DNA of 64,000 bases from DASQUK01 sp035641315 (GTDB lineage Bacteria > Actinomycetota > Acidimicrobiia > Acidimicrobiales > VFJN01), in assembly GCA_035641315.1 (NCBI GenBank), contig DASQUK010000004.1, positions 1 through 64,000 of the forward strand, given 5' to 3'. A program made the translations under genes and the position numbers. Below, in pieces: positions 25,061-34,418 of the stretch; positions within the stretch are counted from its first letter, which is position 1; each line of letters starts with the position of its first letter. Under the pieces are notes generated by a model. The model ran no database searches, had not been told where the DNA came from, and saw only the letters and a list, made by a program, of their open reading frames with translations.

Positions 25061-27487
25061 GTGACAGCCGTCTGGTACCGGTTCCGAGTCGAGTTGCGCT
25101 CGCGCTGGCGGACGTGGCTCGGGCTCGGCCTGCTGGTGGGATTGGCCGCGGGTGCCGTGATGGCGCTCGCCGCGGGAGCGCGCCGCACCGACAGCGCCTA
25201 CGCCCGCTTCCTCGAGGCTCACGACGCCTTCGACGTGATGGTCATCGACTACGAGGAGCGGGGCTTCCCCGGAGTCGGCGGCTTCGACGAGATCGCGGCC
25301 CTGCCGTTGGTTGAGGACTCGGCCGAGGGCGATCTCGATCTCATCCCGCTCGGGTCGTCCAGCGTCCCGGGCATCGCCGGTGGGGACGGCCGCATCGGTA
25401 GCGAGATCAACAGGTTCAAGATCCTCGAGGGGCGGCGGGCCGATCCGGACCGCCCCGAGGAGGTCGTGGTGAGCTTCACCACCGCCGAGGACTACGACCT
25501 CGACGTCGGCAGCACGATCCAGCTGCTGTCGCCTGACGAGGTCGAGGGCATCACCGACCCGAACGAGATCGCCGCCGCCCGTCGCTTCCTCGACCAGGCC
25601 CCCGACGGCCGGTTGCGCGTGGTCGGCATCGAAGCCGCCCCTGGCGAGTTCCCGCCCCAGCATCACGCCGACATGCCCATGGTGCACCTCACTCCGGCAT
25701 TCCACGACCTTCACCTCATCGACGATCCCCAGACGTCGGCGGAGGTACTGCTCGTGCGGTTGCGCGACGGGGTGGACGGTGTCAACGCCTTCAACGCCGC
25801 TCTCGATCGCCTCAGCGACGGTCCCGCTTACGACTCGCTGGCGCAAGCCGACCAGGCCACGGCAGTCGAGCGCTCGATCCACCTGCAGGCGGTGGCGCTG
25901 TGGCTGCTGGCGGGCCTGGTAACCGTGTCGGCGACGTTGATCGTGGCCCAACTGCTCTCCCGTCTCACGCTCCTTGAGGGCCAGGACCATCCGACGCTGG
26001 GTGCGCTCGGGATGAGCGGGCGGGACCGCGCCCTGCTCGGGGTGATCCGCGCCGCCGGCATCGCCGCGGCCGGAGCATTGGTGGGCGCGTTGGTCGCCAT
26101 CGCCGTCTCGGCGTTGCTCCCGACGGGGCTGGCACGGACGGCCGAACCGGATCTCGGTGTCCATCTCGATGCGGTGGTGCTGGGCCTCGGCGCGACGGCG
26201 ACCGTCGCGGTGGTGGTGGCGCTGGGCGCCTGGGCCTCGTGGCGAGCGGCGTCAGCCAACGCTCGTCGCCCGGGCGCTGCGGAGGACGATGCTCGCCTCC
26301 GGCCCTCTGGCGTGGCCCGCGTGCTGGCGCGGGGTGGCTGGCCGTTGCCCGCCAAGGTGGGCGTGCACATGGCCCTGCAGACGGGCCGGGGACGTACCGC
26401 CGTGCCGGTGCGCACGACCCTGGCGGGCGTCGCCCTGGGGGTGGGAGCGCTGGTGGCGGCGCTGACGTTCGGCGCCAGCCTGACCCGTCTGCTGGACAGT
26501 CCCCGTCTCTACGGGGTCACCTGGGACCTGCAGCTCGCCGAACACGACGACGAGACCTTTCCCGACCGCGCCCTGCCGCGGCTATTGGACGACCCGCGCG
26601 TGGAGGCGGTCGGCGTGGGCTCGTCGGGTTCAGCGCTGGTCGAGGTCGACGGCCGGCGGGTCGACGCGATTGCGCTCGACTCGGTCGACGGCGACCTCGC
26701 GCTGCCCATCCTGGCCGGCCGCTCGCCACAGGGACCCGACGAGGTCGCGCTGGGTTCCCGGACGGCGCGGGCGCTCGGGGTGGAGACCGGCGACACGGTC
26801 GACGTTGCCGTCCCCGGCGGCGAGCCGGTCGAGATGCGGGTCGTGGGACGGGCCGTGTTCCCGTCCGTGGGCGCCGCTTCGCGCCTGGGCGAGGGCCTCG
26901 TTGCCACGGTGGCGGGCGCCGAGGCGGTCGCGCCGCCCGACCTCCCCCTGCTCTACGAGCTGTTCGCCCGCGTCGGGTCGGGTGTCGATCCCGACGAGGT
27001 GGTCGCCGATCTCAACGCCCGGGCCGGGACGAACGCCACGGTCGAGCCTCGCCGTGAGCCCAGCGACATCTTGAACTTTGGCCGGGTGGAGTCGATGCCC
27101 TACGTCCTCGGCGGGATCCTGGCCACCATCGCCGCCGCCGCTCTGGCGCACCTGCTGCTCAGCGCCGTGCGCCGTCGGCGCCGCGACCTTGCCATCCTCA
27201 AGACGCTGGGCTTCGTGCGAGCCCAGGTGGCCGGGACGGTGGCGTGGCAGGCGACGGCCGTCGTGGTGGTGAGCCTGGTGGTGGCCGTGCCCCTGGGCGT
27301 CGCCCTAGGCCGCTGGGGCTGGACGCTGCTCGCCGACGACCTCGGTGTGATCGCCCGGCCGCAGGTCCCGTGGCTCACGCTGACGGCTGTGGTCGGCGCG
27401 GCGCTGCTCCTGGCCAACGCCATCGCGCTGGTCCCTGGGCAGATCGCCGCCCGCACCCAACCGGCGACCGACCTGCGATCGGAGTGA
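25061..27487 (+). CDS. FtsX/MacB-type ABC permease 2
   Basis: 808 residues, paralogous to permease 1 and in the same order: a basic start (FRVELRSRWRTW), the motif AAGARRTDSAYARFLEAHD after helix 1, an extracellular domain, a membrane bundle ending in LARTAEPDLG, a second extracellular domain, and the last bundle with RRRRRDLAILKTLGF. GTG 25061 is eight bases after the previous stop, preceded by GAGG. Two different permeases next to one ATPase suggest a heterodimer. The third one further on could substitute for one of them. Confidence 0.88.
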   Translation: MTAVWYRFRVELRSRWRTWLGLGLLVGLAAGAVMALAAGARRTDSAYARFLEAHDAFDVMVIDYEERGFPGVGGFDEIAALPLVEDSAEGDLDLIPLGSSSVPGIAGGDGRIGSEINRFKILEGRRADPDRPEEVVVSFTTAEDYDLDVGSTIQLLSPDEVEGITDPNEIAAARRFLDQAPDGRLRVVGIEAAPGEFPPQHHADMPMVHLTPAFHDLHLIDDPQTSAEVLLVRLRDGVDGVNAFNAALDRLSDGPAYDSLAQADQATAVERSIHLQAVALWLLAGLVTVSATLIVAQLLSRLTLLEGQDHPTLGALGMSGRDRALLGVIRAAGIAAAGALVGALVAIAVSALLPTGLARTAEPDLGVHLDAVVLGLGATATVAVVVALGAWASWRAASANARRPGAAEDDARLRPSGVARVLARGGWPLPAKVGVHMALQTGRGRTAVPVRTTLAGVALGVGALVAALTFGASLTRLLDSPRLYGVTWDLQLAEHDDETFPDRALPRLLDDPRVEAVGVGSSGSALVEVDGRRVDAIALDSVDGDLALPILAGRSPQGPDEVALGSRTARALGVETGDTVDVAVPGGEPVEMRVVGRAVFPSVGAASRLGEGLVATVAGAEAVAPPDLPLLYELFARVGSGVDPDEVVADLNARAGTNATVEPRREPSDILNFGRVESMPYVLGGILATIAAAALAHLLLSAVRRRRRDLAILKTLGFVRAQVAGTVAWQATAVVVVSLVVAVPLGVALGRWGWTLLADDLGVIARPQVPWLTLTAVVGAALLLANAIALVPGQIAARTQPATDLRSE

Positions 27488-27491
27488 GACT

Positions 27492-29651
27492 GTGACCACG
27501 ACCATGGATGTCCCCCTCGCCGCCAGCTCGACCGGCGTCGGCGTTGCGCCTTCCGGTCGACGCCTCGCCTCGCTGGCGATGACGGGGGCCGTCCTCGTGG
27601 CGGCGGGTTGGGCGGCAACGTACCTGTCCGACGTCCCTAGCGACGATGTGCCGCTGCAGGCCATCCGCATAGGGCTCGTGGCCGTGTGGGGACTAGTGGG
27701 TGGCGCTTTGGCCGTCCGGCGCCCGCGCGAGCCGCTCGGGCTGTTGGTGCTGGCGGGCACGCTCGTCGGCGGATCGGCCGTCGTGGCGTCCGCCGCGCTC
27801 CGGGCCGGCCACGGGGGCACGGTGGGCGAGCTGGTGCGGGCGCTGGCGGTGGGGATTCTGCCCGCGGTGGCGTTGCATGTCGTCGCCGTGCTCCCCGACG
27901 GGCGGCTGGCCCGGCCGTCGCACCGCACGGTCCTGATCGGCTTCTACGTGGCGAGCTCGGCCGTGGGGGTCGTGTTGGCCTCGGCGCGACCCGATCTGCC
28001 GCTGTGGATCGTTGCAGTCGAAGCGATGCTGGCGGCCGTCATCGCGGTGAGCGTGTCCAACGCCCGCTACGTCAGGACGCGGGGAGTAGCGCGCCAGCGC
28101 ATGCAGTGGTTCGGGCTGGCGGTCACGTTGGCGGTCGAAGTCATGCTCGTCGCGGTTGCCCTGCGCATCTTCCTCGACTGGCCGCACCCGTTGGCCGAGA
28201 TCGCCACCGCCGCCACCGTGCTCGTGCCGCTGTCGTTCGTGCCGTGCCTGTTCCACCGCCTGCTCGGCCATGTCGACCGGCTGCTGGGCGGGGCGGTGTC
28301 GCTGACGGGCCTGACCGGCGTGGTGGTGTCCGTCTACCTGGTCATTGTCCTTGGTCTCGGCCGTTCGCCCACAGACGACGAGCGCACGATCCTGCTGCTC
28401 TCCATGGTTGCCGCCGCCGTGGCCGCCATCCTGTACGCCCCGGCCCGCGTCCGGCTGGCACGCGTCTCCAACCAGCTCGTCTACGGCGAACGGCACGCGC
28501 CCGACGAGGCGCTCCGCACGTTCGGCGCCCGTCTGACCCGGGCGATCCCCTTCGACGAGCTGTTGCTGCAGCTGGCCGAGTCGCTGCGCAAGAGCCTGGC
28601 ACTGCAGGCGGCGGAGGTGTGGGCCGGCTCGGCGGGACACCTCGAGCGGGTGGTATCGGTGCCGCAGCGGGGGTCGGCCCGCCTGGATCTGACCGAGGAC
28701 GAGCAGCCAGTGGTGGCCCGGGCGCGGGTCTCGGGGTCGGCGTGGCTGCAGGTGTGGCTACCGCGGCTGCTGGAGGATCGGGGCGACGCCGCGGTGCGCA
28801 TGGCGCCGATCACCCACGGAGGCGAGCTGCTGGGGTTCATCGTGGTGCAGCGCCCAGCCGAGGCCGAGCGCTTCTCCGACGCCGACGAGAGCGTGCTCGC
28901 CGAGCTGGCCCGCCAGGTGGGGCTGGCGCTGCACAACCTCCAGCTCGACTCCGCGTTGCAGGAATCGCTGCGCGAGCTGCAGCGGCGGGCCGAGGAGCTG
29001 CGGGCCTCGCGATCCCGCGTGGTGGCGGCGGCCGACGCCGAGCGTCGCAAGATCGAGCGCAACCTGCACGACGGCGCGCAACAGCACCTGGTGGCGTTGG
29101 CAGTGACCGTGAGGCTGGCGCAGCAGCTGGCGTCGACCGATCCCGGCCAGGCCCGGGAGCTGCTGGAGCAGTTGGGCCACGACCTGCAGGAGGCGGTCCA
29201 GGAGCTGCGCGATCTGGCGCACGGCATCTACCCGCCTGTGCTCATAGACCGCGGCCTGGTCGCCGCGCTCGAATCCGCCGCCACCCGAGCCGCGCTGCCC
29301 GTGGAGGTGGTGGCGGACGGCGACGTCGGGCGGTTCCCGCAGGACGTCGAGGCCGCCGTCTACTTCTGCTGCCTCGAGGCGCTGCAGAACGCCGGCAAGC
29401 ACGCCGGGGAGGGCGCGGTGGCGACGGTGACCATCGCACGCCAGCCCGACCCCGATGGTCGCGACCGCCTGACCTTCACGGTGGCCGACAACGGGTCAGG
29501 CTTCGACCCCGCGGCGCTGGCGGGGCGCGGCCACGGCTTCGTCAACATGAGCGACCGCCTCGGCGCCATCGGTGGCAACGTCGAGGTCGACTCGGCGCCG
29601 GGACGGGGCACGCGGGTGTCGGGGACCGTCCCCGTCGACGGGCAGGGATGA
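27492..29651 (+). CDS. Membrane sensor histidine kinase of the NarL/DesK (HisKA_3) type
   Basis: 719 residues. About ten hydrophobic segments fill residues 28-316. A GAF-like domain spans about 345-480 and a coiled coil about 485-515. The HisKA_3 dimerisation domain has phospho-acceptor His526 in RNLHDGAQQHLVAL. The HATPase_c domain has N and G boxes (ALQNAGKHA, VADNGSGFDP, GRGHGFVNMSDRLGAIGG). It begins four bases after permease 2 stops and is followed 15 bases later by permease 3, so it is embedded in the transporter operon. Likely partners are the receiver-cyclase at 20545 and the two regulators converging from 33 kb. Confidence 0.92.
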   Translation: MTTTMDVPLAASSTGVGVAPSGRRLASLAMTGAVLVAAGWAATYLSDVPSDDVPLQAIRIGLVAVWGLVGGALAVRRPREPLGLLVLAGTLVGGSAVVASAALRAGHGGTVGELVRALAVGILPAVALHVVAVLPDGRLARPSHRTVLIGFYVASSAVGVVLASARPDLPLWIVAVEAMLAAVIAVSVSNARYVRTRGVARQRMQWFGLAVTLAVEVMLVAVALRIFLDWPHPLAEIATAATVLVPLSFVPCLFHRLLGHVDRLLGGAVSLTGLTGVVVSVYLVIVLGLGRSPTDDERTILLLSMVAAAVAAILYAPARVRLARVSNQLVYGERHAPDEALRTFGARLTRAIPFDELLLQLAESLRKSLALQAAEVWAGSAGHLERVVSVPQRGSARLDLTEDEQPVVARARVSGSAWLQVWLPRLLEDRGDAAVRMAPITHGGELLGFIVVQRPAEAERFSDADESVLAELARQVGLALHNLQLDSALQESLRELQRRAEELRASRSRVVAAADAERRKIERNLHDGAQQHLVALAVTVRLAQQLASTDPGQARELLEQLGHDLQEAVQELRDLAHGIYPPVLIDRGLVAALESAATRAALPVEVVADGDVGRFPQDVEAAVYFCCLEALQNAGKHAGEGAVATVTIARQPDPDGRDRLTFTVADNGSGFDPAALAGRGHGFVNMSDRLGAIGGNVEVDSAPGRGTRVSGTVPVDGQG

Positions 29652-29666
29652 GGGGAAGGGCGGGCC

Positions 29667-32009
29667 ATGGGCGGGTCGGCGGTCTGGTTGCGGTTCGTGG
29701 CCGAGCTGCGCGCCCGTTGGCGGGGGACGCTGGCGCTCGTGGTGCTGCTCGGGCTCGTCGGGAGCGTTGTGCTGGCGGCGATGGCCGGCGCCCGCCGGAC
29801 ATCAACCGCGCCCGACCGCCTGGTGTCGGCCGTGGGCGGTGAGGGTGACGCCCACATCTTCGACGTCGGTGGCGCCGATCCCGACCGGATCCGGGCCTTG
29901 CCGCAGGTGGAGCACTCGGTGGCGATCACGTTCTTCCTCGCCGATTCCGTCCCACTGTCGGGCCTGGAAATCGTGACGACCGACGATCCTCTCTTCCACG
30001 GCCTGGTTGCCGAAGGCCGGTTACCCGACCCCGCCGACCCGCTGGGCGCCGTGATCGACCAGAAGGTCGCCCGCAAGCTCGGTCTCGACGTCGGCGACCA
30101 GCTCGACGTCATCCTCGTCACGTCCGAGCAGCTCGCCGCCATCGAGCCGGGCACCGAGCTCGCCCCGTCGGCGACACTGCGGGTCGCCGCGGTCGTGCGT
30201 GAACCCGACGACATCGTCGGCGGTGACCCCGCCGGCGACGAGGCGGCCGGAAGCGATGCCACGGTGTACGCGCCCGAGTCGTTCCTGGAGCGCTTCGGCG
30301 ATCAGACCGAGGTCATCAACACCGTCTACTACTTCGACCTCGTGGGCGGAGGGGCGGCGGTCGACGAGTTCGTGGCCGCGGTGCGCGACCTCCCCGACGG
30401 CGACACTGTCCAGTTCTTCGACGCGCCTGGAGTCGGCCGGGCGACTCAGCGGTCGGTCGACGCGCAGGCTCTCGGGCTCGGCCTGTTCGCGGCGGCGCTG
30501 GCCATGGTGGGCTTCCTCACCGCCGGGCAGAGCCTGTCGCGCCAGGTGCACGTCGATGCCTCCGACGGGGAGGCGCTGCGGGCTCTGGGGATGACCGATG
30601 GGCAGCGGATCGCGGTGGCGTCGCTGCGAGGCGCGCTGGTCGGGATCAGCGCAGCGGTGCTCGCCGTTGGCGGCGCCGTCGCCTTGTCACCGTTGACACC
30701 GGTCGGACTGGCTCGCCAGGCCGAACCCGACCCGGGCGTCGAGGTCAACGTCGCCGTGCTGGCCGTGGGTGCGGCGGCCATCGCCGCCATCGTGACGGCC
30801 CGCGCTGTGCTCACGGGATGGCAGATCGTCGGCCGGTGGCACCAATCCCGGGTCGCAGTTGGCTCTGCGCTCGCCGAGCGGGCCGCCCGGGCGGGGGCGG
30901 CGCCGTCGCTCGTCACCGGGCTGTCCCTCGCCCGGGGTTGGCGGGGATCGGGGGTCTCGACCCGCTCGACGCTCGCGGGCGTGACCGCCGGCGTCGTCGC
31001 GGTGGTGGCCTCGGTGACGTTCCTTGCCAGCCTCGACCGTCTCGTCGCTGAGCCCGAGCGCTACGGGTGGACCTTCGACGCCGTGGCGGGCGGCATCTAC
31101 GAGGACGACCCCGGCGATCTGTTCGAGACCCTCGCCGACGAACCCGGGATCGAGTCGTTCGCCAAGGCCGGCGGCCTACCGGTCGGGGCCGAGGGGCGCC
31201 GCATCGGTGTCCTCGGGGTCGAGGCCGGCCAGGGGATCACGCTCCCGGTCCTCGAGGGTCGGGCACCCGTCGGGTCGCACGAGGTAGCCCTCGGCCGGAG
31301 CACCCTCGACGAGCTGGGCAAGGAGGTGGGCGACCCCGTCACGCTCGACGGCGGCGGCGACCCGCTGGAGTTCACGGTCACCGGTACCGCGGTCGTGCCC
31401 GAGATCAACCAGGGCGGGCCGGGGCTGGGCGAAGGCGGCGTCATGCCGCTGGAGAGCCTCGTGGAGCTAGTCCCCGACGAACAGCCCAACGTCGCGCTGG
31501 TGCGCTTTGCGCCCGGTGGCGAGGACTCAGCGGCGATGGCCCAACTGCGCTCCGCGGGCGAGCTCCTCCCGCCGGTGCTCCCAGACGCCCTCTACGACGT
31601 CGAGCGGGTGCGCACGCTGCCCAAGATGCTGGCGGGTCTGCTGGGGCTCCTCGGGCTGGCGACGCTGGTCCACAGCCTCGTGAGCCTGGTGCGGACCCAC
31701 CGCCGCGACCTGGCGATGCTCAAGACGCTCGGCTTCACGCGATCCCAGGTGGCAGCGACCACGGCGTGGCAGGGCACCGCCTTCGTCGCCGTGGCTCTGG
31801 TCGTCGGGGTGCCGCTCGGGATCGGGGGCGGGCGTTGGGTCTGGCAGCTGGTCGCCGACCAGCTCGGCGTCGTGTCGGCAGCACGAGTGCCGTTGCCGGG
31901 GATGCTCGTGGTCGTCCCGGCCGCCCTGTTGGTCGCCAACCTGGCGGCAGCTATTCCCGGCTGGTTGGCGGCGCGCATCCGGCCGGCGGAGGCGCTGCGG
32001 ACGGAGTAG
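29667..32009 (+). CDS. FtsX/MacB-type ABC permease 3
   Basis: 780 residues, the third paralogue. It has a basic start (FVAELRARWRGT), AGARRTSTAPDRL, an extracellular domain, a bundle ending in LARQAEPDPGVEV, a second extracellular domain, and the final bundle with RTHRRDLAMLKTLGFTRSQV. The AGGGGAAGGGC ribosome-binding region precedes ATG 29667. It closes the operon 17 bases before a convergent response-regulator gene. The extracellular domains differ clearly among the three permeases while the membrane and coupling segments are conserved, which suggests different ligands or partners. Confidence 0.88.
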   Translation: MGGSAVWLRFVAELRARWRGTLALVVLLGLVGSVVLAAMAGARRTSTAPDRLVSAVGGEGDAHIFDVGGADPDRIRALPQVEHSVAITFFLADSVPLSGLEIVTTDDPLFHGLVAEGRLPDPADPLGAVIDQKVARKLGLDVGDQLDVILVTSEQLAAIEPGTELAPSATLRVAAVVREPDDIVGGDPAGDEAAGSDATVYAPESFLERFGDQTEVINTVYYFDLVGGGAAVDEFVAAVRDLPDGDTVQFFDAPGVGRATQRSVDAQALGLGLFAAALAMVGFLTAGQSLSRQVHVDASDGEALRALGMTDGQRIAVASLRGALVGISAAVLAVGGAVALSPLTPVGLARQAEPDPGVEVNVAVLAVGAAAIAAIVTARAVLTGWQIVGRWHQSRVAVGSALAERAARAGAAPSLVTGLSLARGWRGSGVSTRSTLAGVTAGVVAVVASVTFLASLDRLVAEPERYGWTFDAVAGGIYEDDPGDLFETLADEPGIESFAKAGGLPVGAEGRRIGVLGVEAGQGITLPVLEGRAPVGSHEVALGRSTLDELGKEVGDPVTLDGGGDPLEFTVTGTAVVPEINQGGPGLGEGGVMPLESLVELVPDEQPNVALVRFAPGGEDSAAMAQLRSAGELLPPVLPDALYDVERVRTLPKMLAGLLGLLGLATLVHSLVSLVRTHRRDLAMLKTLGFTRSQVAATTAWQGTAFVAVALVVGVPLGIGGGRWVWQLVADQLGVVSAARVPLPGMLVVVPAALLVANLAAAIPGWLAARIRPAEALRTE

Positions 32010-32026
32010 GCGTCGTGGGCAGGACC

Positions 32027-32407
32027 TCAGGCCGCGCGGCCGTGGCGGTCCCAGATGTCGCGCAGCACGGCCGGGCCGAAGTCCTCCTTGTGGACGTAGC
32101 CGGCGGCGCCGCACGACGCCGCCTCGGCCGGCAGATCGTCGGCCTGGTAGGTCGACAACAGCACGACGACAGTGTCCGGCCGCGAGTCGGTGATGCGCCG
32201 GCTGGCCTCGATGCCGCTGATCCCAGGCATGTTGATGTCCATGAGAACGAGGGCCGGTGCAAGCTCGTCGGCAAGCTCTAGGGCCTGCTCGCCGCTTTCG
32301 GCCTCGCCCACCGCCTCGAACTCGGGGGTGGCGGCGAGCACGGCGCGCGCGGCCCGGCGGAACGGCGCTTGGTCGTCGACGATCAGGACGTGCACCGGCC
32401 CACTCAC
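32027..32407 (-). CDS. Stand-alone receiver domain response regulator
   Basis: About 126 residues comprising only a receiver: acidic pair in VDDQ, phospho-acceptor Asp in LVLMDINMPG, Thr/Ser in LLSTYQ and Lys in YVHKED. There is no output domain; the frame stops after DIWDRHGRAA. Single-domain receivers usually relay or sink phosphate, or bind a partner directly. GTG 32407 puts the first strand (VHVLIVDD) at residue 5; an ATG at 32446 is an alternative. It converges on permease 3 and lies 87 bp downstream of the LuxR-type regulator. Confidence 0.85.
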   Translation of the reverse strand: MSGPVHVLIVDDQAPFRRAARAVLAATPEFEAVGEAESGEQALELADELAPALVLMDINMPGISGIEASRRITDSRPDTVVVLLSTYQADDLPAEAASCGAAGYVHKEDFGPAVLRDIWDRHGRAA

Positions 32408-32494
32408 GGCGGCATTGTCGCGCCTGGGGGCTGCCGGGCCCACCATGCCCGCACCAGGGCCGGGGGTGATAGTTGCCTCCCCCTGCCCGGTTTT

Positions 32495-33163
32495 TCAGGT
32501 CTTGCCCTCGCCGAGGTAGAGGAGCACCGCCTTGACCCGGCGATGCACGTCGGTCTCCTCCGACAAGCCGAGCTTGGCGAACATGGAGTTGATGTGCTTC
32601 TCGACCGCTCGCTCCGTGAGCACCAGCGAGGCGGCGATGCCGGCGTTGTTCTTGCCCTGGGCCATCTCGGCCAGCACGTCACGCTCGCGGGGGGTGAGGC
32701 GGGCGACGGGCGACTCGGCGGCGCGAGCCCGGCTGGCGACGAGCCCGTCGACCACCTTGGGATCGATCACCGAGCCACCTTCGTGAACCGCGACGATGGC
32801 GCGGCGCAGTTGGTCGAGGTCGGACACCCGTTCCTTGAGCAGATAGGCCCGCCGCTCCGATCCTCGCTCCAGGAAGCCCAGGGTGTAGGCCGGTTCCGCG
32901 TACTGGCTCAGCACCACGACACCGATCTCGGGGTGGGCCTCGCGGATCGCCTCCGCCGCCCGGATGCCCTCGTCGGTGCCCGTTGGCGGCATGCGAATGT
33001 CGGTCAGCACCACGTCGGGATCGTGCTCCTCGACTGCCGCCAGCAGCGAGTCGTAGTCGTCGCAGGTGGCCGCGATCTCGAGGTCGGGCTCCCGCTCGAG
33101 CAGCCGGGCCACACCCTCCCGGACGAGGTAGTTGTCCTCGGCCAGCACGACCCTGATCGGCAC
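32495..33163 (-). CDS. NarL/LuxR-family response regulator
   Basis: 222 residues: receiver (AEDN acidic pair, TDIRMPP phospho-acceptor Asp, Lys in YLLKERV) plus a C-terminal LuxR helix-turn-helix (LTPRERDVLAEMAQGKNNAGIAASLVLTERAVEKHINSM, written here in part as LTPRERDVLAEM). The receiver is closely similar to that of the cyclase fusion at 20545 (both have TDIRMPPT, GVVVLSQY, AYLLK, GGS-DPK-VD), showing recent common origin. It is the probable DNA-binding output of the HisKA_3 kinase. GTG 33163 is used because the domain begins immediately. Confidence 0.9.
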   Translation of the reverse strand: MPIRVVLAEDNYLVREGVARLLEREPDLEIAATCDDYDSLLAAVEEHDPDVVLTDIRMPPTGTDEGIRAAEAIREAHPEIGVVVLSQYAEPAYTLGFLERGSERRAYLLKERVSDLDQLRRAIVAVHEGGSVIDPKVVDGLVASRARAAESPVARLTPRERDVLAEMAQGKNNAGIAASLVLTERAVEKHINSMFAKLGLSEETDVHRRVKAVLLYLGEGKT

Positions 33164-33182
33164 CGCCGGCAGGCTAATCCGG

Positions 33183-33770
33183 CTAGCCGAGGCGGTCGTC
33201 GACGGTGCGCAGCAGATCGACCACCCGCTCGGCGTGGGCCGCGGTGTCGGGCGCGTCGTCGCCGAGCGGGATGGCGTAGCTGAGGAACACCGAGCGATCG
33301 CCCTCGCGGTAGCCGGCGGTGGTGCCGAGCAGGCCGTTGCGTACCAAGAACGCCTCCTCGCCCAGGCCCTCGACCGCTTCCGGGTCGTCACCCCAGGCCC
33401 CGGGGTCGAAGGAGTCGTCCCCCGTGAACACCGAGAGCCGGAGCTGGTGGATCGTCGCGGTCGGCCCGTCGTCGGATGTGGCCTCCCACAGGCAGGTGTC
33501 GGACCCGGCGGTCACGGCCACCTCCCCCTCGGCCGGCACCACCTTGGCCGGCTCGCCGAACAGCTCGCCGACCTCGTCGGTGGTCAGCAGCTGGCACGCC
33601 GGCGATTCGTTGTCGCCCGCCGTATCGCCCGTCTCCGAGGGCTCGCTGGTGTCGGCCGCTGGTTCGGTGTGCGGATCCCGTTCGGCGTCGCCGTCGTCCC
33701 CGTCACTGCAGCCGGCGAGGATCATGAACACCACGAAGAGCGCGCCGGTCGTTCTCATCGTCGTCCTCAT
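33183..33770 (-). CDS. Lipoprotein of unknown function (DUF3558-like)
   Basis: 195 residues. A short signal peptide ends in the lipobox LAGC, followed by an acidic Ser/Thr/Pro linker. The folded part begins ACQLLTTDEVGELFGEPAKVV and includes a CLWE strand. The two cysteines at about 59 and 93 probably pair. This layout matches the actinobacterial DUF3558 lipoproteins, whose function is unknown. It overlaps the preceding HAD gene by four bases (ATGA), so the two are co-translated, and it lies upstream of the response regulators in the same direction. Confidence 0.75.
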   Translation of the reverse strand: MRTTMRTTGALFVVFMILAGCSDGDDGDAERDPHTEPAADTSEPSETGDTAGDNESPACQLLTTDEVGELFGEPAKVVPAEGEVAVTAGSDTCLWEATSDDGPTATIHQLRLSVFTGDDSFDPGAWGDDPEAVEGLGEEAFLVRNGLLGTTAGYREGDRSVFLSYAIPLGDDAPDTAAHAERVVDLLRTVDDRLG

Positions 33771-34405
33771 CGCAGTGCGAACCCCACGACCTGCTCGAGC
33801 TCGTCAAGGGCCCGGTCGGGGTCGTCCACCTTGATGGTGGTCATGCCCATGGCGCGCGCCGGCTTGAGGTTCACGCCGAGGTCATCGAGGAAGACGGCCT
33901 CGGTGGGGGCGACCCCGAGCTCGCGGCACACCAGCTCGTAGATGGCGGGGTCGGGCTTGCGCAGGCCCACGTTGCTCGACTCGACCACCACGTCGAACAG
34001 GTCGATCACCTCGGCCATGATCCCCTCGAACGCGCCGGACCGGTCAGCCTCTTCGGCAGGGCCGAAGTTGTTGGTGAGCCCCGCGGTCTTGAGCCGATCG
34101 TGGCAGCGGCGCAGGGCCTCGACCATCGAGGGCCGGATCTCGCCCACCAGAAGATCCAGCACGGCTCGGCCGTCGATCTCGTGGCCCGCGGCACGGGCTT
34201 CCGCCTCGAACAGCTCCGCGAATCCCGCCCGGCCGACCTCGTTGCGCTCGAGACGGGCCCAGGCGTTGGTGTCGGGATCGGTGGCGTTGAGCCGTCGCAG
34301 GAACCCGTCCGGCAAGCCGTTGGCGCGCTCGTATCGGGAGAACGCCTCGAACGGGCTGCTGAAGACCACCCCACCCAAGTCGAAGATGACGGCACGGACT
34401 GGCAT
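33767..34405 (-). CDS. HAD-superfamily hydrolase (subfamily IA)
   Basis: 212 residues with all HAD motifs: I, FDLGGVV; II, GLTNN; III, Lys in RKPDPAIYE; IV, FLDDLGVN. The cap insert is helical. The sequence resembles the HAD domain of epoxide-hydrolase N-terminal and ACAD10-type proteins, which act on small phosphorylated or acyl substrates; the substrate here is unknown. It lies between the M20 peptidase gene (upstream) and the lipoprotein gene (overlapping stop and start). Confidence 0.85.
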   Translation of the reverse strand: MPVRAVIFDLGGVVFSSPFEAFSRYERANGLPDGFLRRLNATDPDTNAWARLERNEVGRAGFAELFEAEARAAGHEIDGRAVLDLLVGEIRPSMVEALRRCHDRLKTAGLTNNFGPAEEADRSGAFEGIMAEVIDLFDVVVESSNVGLRKPDPAIYELVCRELGVAPTEAVFLDDLGVNLKPARAMGMTTIKVDDPDRALDELEQVVGFALR

Positions 34406-34418
34406 GACCGAAATGCGT

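Noticed and set aside
32408..32494. Possible terminator or small RNA between the two converging response regulators' genes
   Set aside because: A short T-run (32491-32495) exists but no convincing stem precedes it in the right orientation.
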